Assembly: GCA_964522445.1 (NCBI GenBank)
Contig: CAZFUY010000126.1
Location: 1 to 7,070 of the forward strand
Reading direction: 5' to 3'
Source of the DNA: CAZFUY01 sp964522445
GTDB lineage: Bacteria; Pseudomonadota; Gammaproteobacteria; SZUA-229
Length of the DNA: 7,070 nt
Positions within the stretch are counted from its first letter, which is position 1. Each line of letters starts with the position of its first letter. Below the pieces are notes generated by a model. It ran no database searches and had not been told where the DNA came from. It saw only the letters and a list, made by a program, of their open reading frames with translations. Positions 6,511-7,070 of the stretch are shown here, piece by piece. Position numbers and translations under genes: made by a program.

Positions 6511-6912
6511 AACGTTCGTATTAAATATACAGCGTTGGCTATGTGTTCCCTGTTTATATTATCCTGTGGGTCAGAGTTTAAAAATGATCCCAGAATAGCA
6601 GCAATTCCATGTGAGACACCTGAATTATTTATTAATGAAGTATGGCCCGCAATGATAGAGAATTGTGTCGGCTGCCATTATCCTGGTGAAATAGGATCAA
6701 TGTTAATTTTTAATTCATTTGATACTGTGGATGAAAATTATAATGTGCTGCGAAATTATGTGAGAAGTGGAAATGCAAGCAAACTACTTGGAAAGACAAT
6801 AGGTGATTTATTTCATGGTGGTGGAACACCCTTTATCGATGCAAATTCACAAAACTATCAGAACCTTTCTGCATTAGTTGATATTATGTTGCAGGATTGT
6901 AAACAGGAATAA
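6508..6912 (+). CDS. Small monohaem PSCyt1-like cytochrome c lipoprotein
   Basis: A 134-residue predicted lipoprotein: signal 1-19, lipobox ILSC with Cys20, Gly at +2. After a short linker, residues 37-57 (PE-LFINEVWPAMIENC-VGCH) contain one CXXCH (Cys53, Cys56, His57), placed as in PSCyt1-type domains (F-x-x-x-V-x-P-x-x-x-x-x-C-x-x-C-H). Further blocks of that type follow: N-Y-x-x-L-R-N-Y-V (78-85), SKLLGKTIGD, then HGGG (103-106) and Y-x-x-L-x-x-L-V near the end. There is no R-M-P block, so Met64 or His103 are guesses for the sixth ligand. Cys35 and Cys131 could form a disulfide. It overlaps the cytochrome gene by one base and is the last gene of the operon. It probably passes electrons between the 11-haem cytochrome and its partners; this is inferred from context only. 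Confidence 0.75.
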   Translation: MNVRIKYTALAMCSLFILSCGSEFKNDPRIAAIPCETPELFINEVWPAMIENCVGCHYPGEIGSMLIFNSFDTVDENYNVLRNYVRSGNASKLLGKTIGDLFHGGGTPFIDANSQNYQNLSALVDIMLQDCKQE

Positions 6913-6951
6913 TTAGTCGTGGTCGCTCAGACCTAATCTTATAGACTATAA
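6912..6951. repeat. Weak inverted repeats after the last gene
   Basis: GGTC (6921-6924) pairs with GACC (6930-6933) around a 5-base loop. ATTA (6912-6915) could pair with TAAT (6934-6937), leaving a 5-base bulge. TTATAG-A-CTATAA (6939-6951) is a 13-base palindrome with a one-base centre. No T run follows the first stem directly, so this is a poor rho-independent terminator, and the palindrome cannot fold as a hairpin with a one-base loop. Either could be a protein site or chance. Confidence 0.2.
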
Positions 6952-7070
6952 AATTATTTTAGACTTGATCCAGCAATTTGGTCTAGAGATGAAGGGCTGC
7001 AAACATCCTTTTACGGAACTTTAAGATCAAGAAATTTTAAACCTGATTTGCCTGGGGATGGATCGCGCTG
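6952..7070 (+). other. Open frame without start codon at window edge; nature unknown
   Basis: After a TAA at 6949-6951 one + frame stays open to the window end (39 codons, 6952-7068). It contains LDPAIWSRDEGLQTSFYG and later RNFKPDLPGDGSR, but no ATG, GTG or TTG in this frame, so no gene can start here. CTTGATC (6964-6970) and GATCAAG (7025-7031) form a 7-bp inverted repeat with a 54-base spacer. The DNA becomes less AT-rich towards the end. It may be the edge of a repeat, a mobile element or a decayed gene. I cannot decide, and the peptide-like look may be accidental. Confidence 0.25.

Noticed and set aside
1..7070. CRISPR array, tRNA or rRNA genes, or a transposase gene
   Set aside because: No regularly spaced direct repeats, no tRNA cloverleaf or rRNA segment, and no recognisable transposase or recombinase motif were seen on either strand.

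Overview
The window is AT-rich DNA from a Gram-negative bacterium. Four of the six genes start with lipoprotein signals ending in a lipobox cysteine, one has a twin-arginine signal, and three encode covalent c-type haem sites. The taxon cannot be fixed from the sequence. A proteobacterium, perhaps gammaproteobacterial, is my tentative reading, because planctomycete-type domain families appear here in a non-planctomycete arrangement (separate small lipoproteins).

Layout. Bases 1-455 hold no credible gene. They contain the end of a widely dispersed intergenic repeat (1-25), a terminator-like hairpin (95-131), two overlapping inverted repeats (191-251) and a very AT-rich stretch with a TATAAT box (353-358). 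From 456 to 6912 six genes on the + strand are packed with overlaps or gaps of at most 15 nt, so they look like one operon. In order they are: a secreted DUF1549 (PSCyt2)-like protein that also carries the first part of DUF1553 (PSD1); a lipoprotein carrying a DUF1553 C-terminal-like part; a Tat-exported DUF1501 protein; a PSCyt1-like lipoprotein with an unusual C-X6-C-H site; an 11-haem lipoprotein cytochrome c of 817 residues; and a small monohaem PSCyt1-like lipoprotein. Bases 6913-7070 hold weak inverted repeats and an open frame without a start codon, probably the edge of another element.

How the parts may work together. In Planctomycetes, PSCyt1, DUF1549 and DUF1553 are usually fused in one large exported protein encoded next to a DUF1501 protein. 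Here the same set seems to be dispersed over separate exported polypeptides and joined to a multihaem cytochrome. All products are predicted to leave the cytoplasm. None of the four lipoproteins has Asp at +2, which fits outer-membrane sorting under the E. coli Lol rule. The best inference is a cell-envelope redox complex in which DUF1549/1553 and DUF1501 proteins act on or bind an unknown substrate and electrons pass through about 13 haems. Substrate, direction of electron flow and surface exposure cannot be read from the sequence. No porin, haem lyase or inner-membrane quinol partner is encoded here.
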